Shown here: in pieces, positions 22,822 through 22,939 of the stretch | How the letters are laid out: each line of letters starts with the position of its first letter | Position numbering within the stretch: position 1 is the first letter of the stretch | Assembly (NCBI GenBank): GCA_030619405.1 | Contig: JAUXBK010000010.1 | Coordinates: 1 to 22,939 of the forward strand | Origin: Sedimenticola sp. | Lineage (GTDB): Bacteria; Pseudomonadota; Gammaproteobacteria; Chromatiales; Chromatiaceae | Reading direction: 5' to 3' | Length of the DNA stretch: 22,939 nucleotides | Translations under genes and position numbers: made by a program | The notes under the pieces: generated by a model | Told to the model about the DNA's origin: nothing | What the model saw: only the letters and a program-made list of their open reading frames with translations | The model's database searches: none

Positions 22822-22939
22822 TGCCTCATACCTATTCTAAAATAAGGCGCAGCGTGGGCTAAACGGCATGCCCACCCTACGTAGGGTGGGCATGCCGTTT
22901 AGCCCACGCTGCGCCTTATTTTAGAATAGGTATGAGGCA
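22822..22939. repeat. Perfect 118-bp palindrome at the window end
   Basis: Arms 22822–22880 and 22881–22939 are exact reverse complements with no spacer (centre CCCTAC|GTAGGG). Each arm also holds its own small stem, GTGGGC with GCCCAC. The palindrome is cut by the window end, and the left flank (CTTTCAAGG) suggests it could continue. It may be two head-to-head copies of an intergenic repeat, or a fold-back assembly artefact at a contig end. Confidence 0.9.

Noticed and set aside
1..22939. CRISPR array, tRNA or rRNA genes, prophage or transposase genes.
   Set aside because: No regularly spaced direct repeats of CRISPR type, no cloverleaf or rRNA signature and no mobile-element enzyme were recognised by eye. 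A covariance-model scan would be needed for small RNAs.

Overview
The window reads as chromosomal DNA of a GC-rich gammaproteobacterium. The support is the glnA–(DUF4124)–glnL–glnG block, two-subunit glycyl-tRNA synthetase followed by gmhB and plsC (an order I recall from Pseudomonas-type genomes), YajD and DUF2058 proteins, and several palindromic or heptamer repeats in intergenic DNA. A TusA-like protein next to an MnmA-like thiolase, a PFOR module and a c-type cytochrome would suit a sulfur-oxidising, Chromatiales-like or symbiont lineage, but that is inference. No rRNA, tRNA, CRISPR array, transposase or phage gene was seen. Both ends lie in related repeat sequence, so the window may be a whole contig bounded by repeats.

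Layout. 1–266: intergenic palindromic repeats. 267–665 (-): unknown 132-aa gene whose likely promoter has a G9 tract in its spacer. 666–863: hairpins and a heptamer array. 864–5913 (-): nitrogen regulation: glnG/ntrC, glnL/ntrB, a DUF4124 envelope protein and glnA. glnA and glnL each have a good -24/-12 (sigma-54) element, with an NtrC-like dyad about 200 bp upstream of the predicted start. 6257–9055 (-): tightly packed yajD-type HNH gene, PP-loop MnmA-like gene, tusA-like gene and a zinc-type CDF exporter. The last three overlap by 4 bp at each junction. 9149–9694 (-): DUF2058 gene with a TTG start. 9853–11313 (+): exported repeat plus FGE-like protein. 11411–16135 (+): glyQ, glyS, a MazG-like gene, gmhB and plsC. 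16136–17318: AT-richer repeat-bounded segment with a cytochrome c gene (-) and a possible small membrane ORF (+). 17319–22539 (-): a GltD-like flavoprotein with its own ferredoxin domain, then nifJ. 22540–22939: a 16-bp dyad and a perfect 118-bp palindrome ending at the last base.

Function. NtrB/NtrC would sense nitrogen state through PII and drive glnA, and apparently their own operon, from sigma-54 promoters. The TusA/MnmA-like pair suggests sulfur transfer to tRNA or another acceptor. The GltD-like protein and NifJ probably form a pyruvate/ferredoxin/NAD(P)H redox module. The most notable observations are the homopolymer-containing promoter of the 132-aa gene, an intact gmhB reading frame that has lost its catalytic aspartates, a CDF exporter with an apparently duplicated cytoplasmic domain, and a four-repeat FGE-like protein lacking the active-site cysteines.
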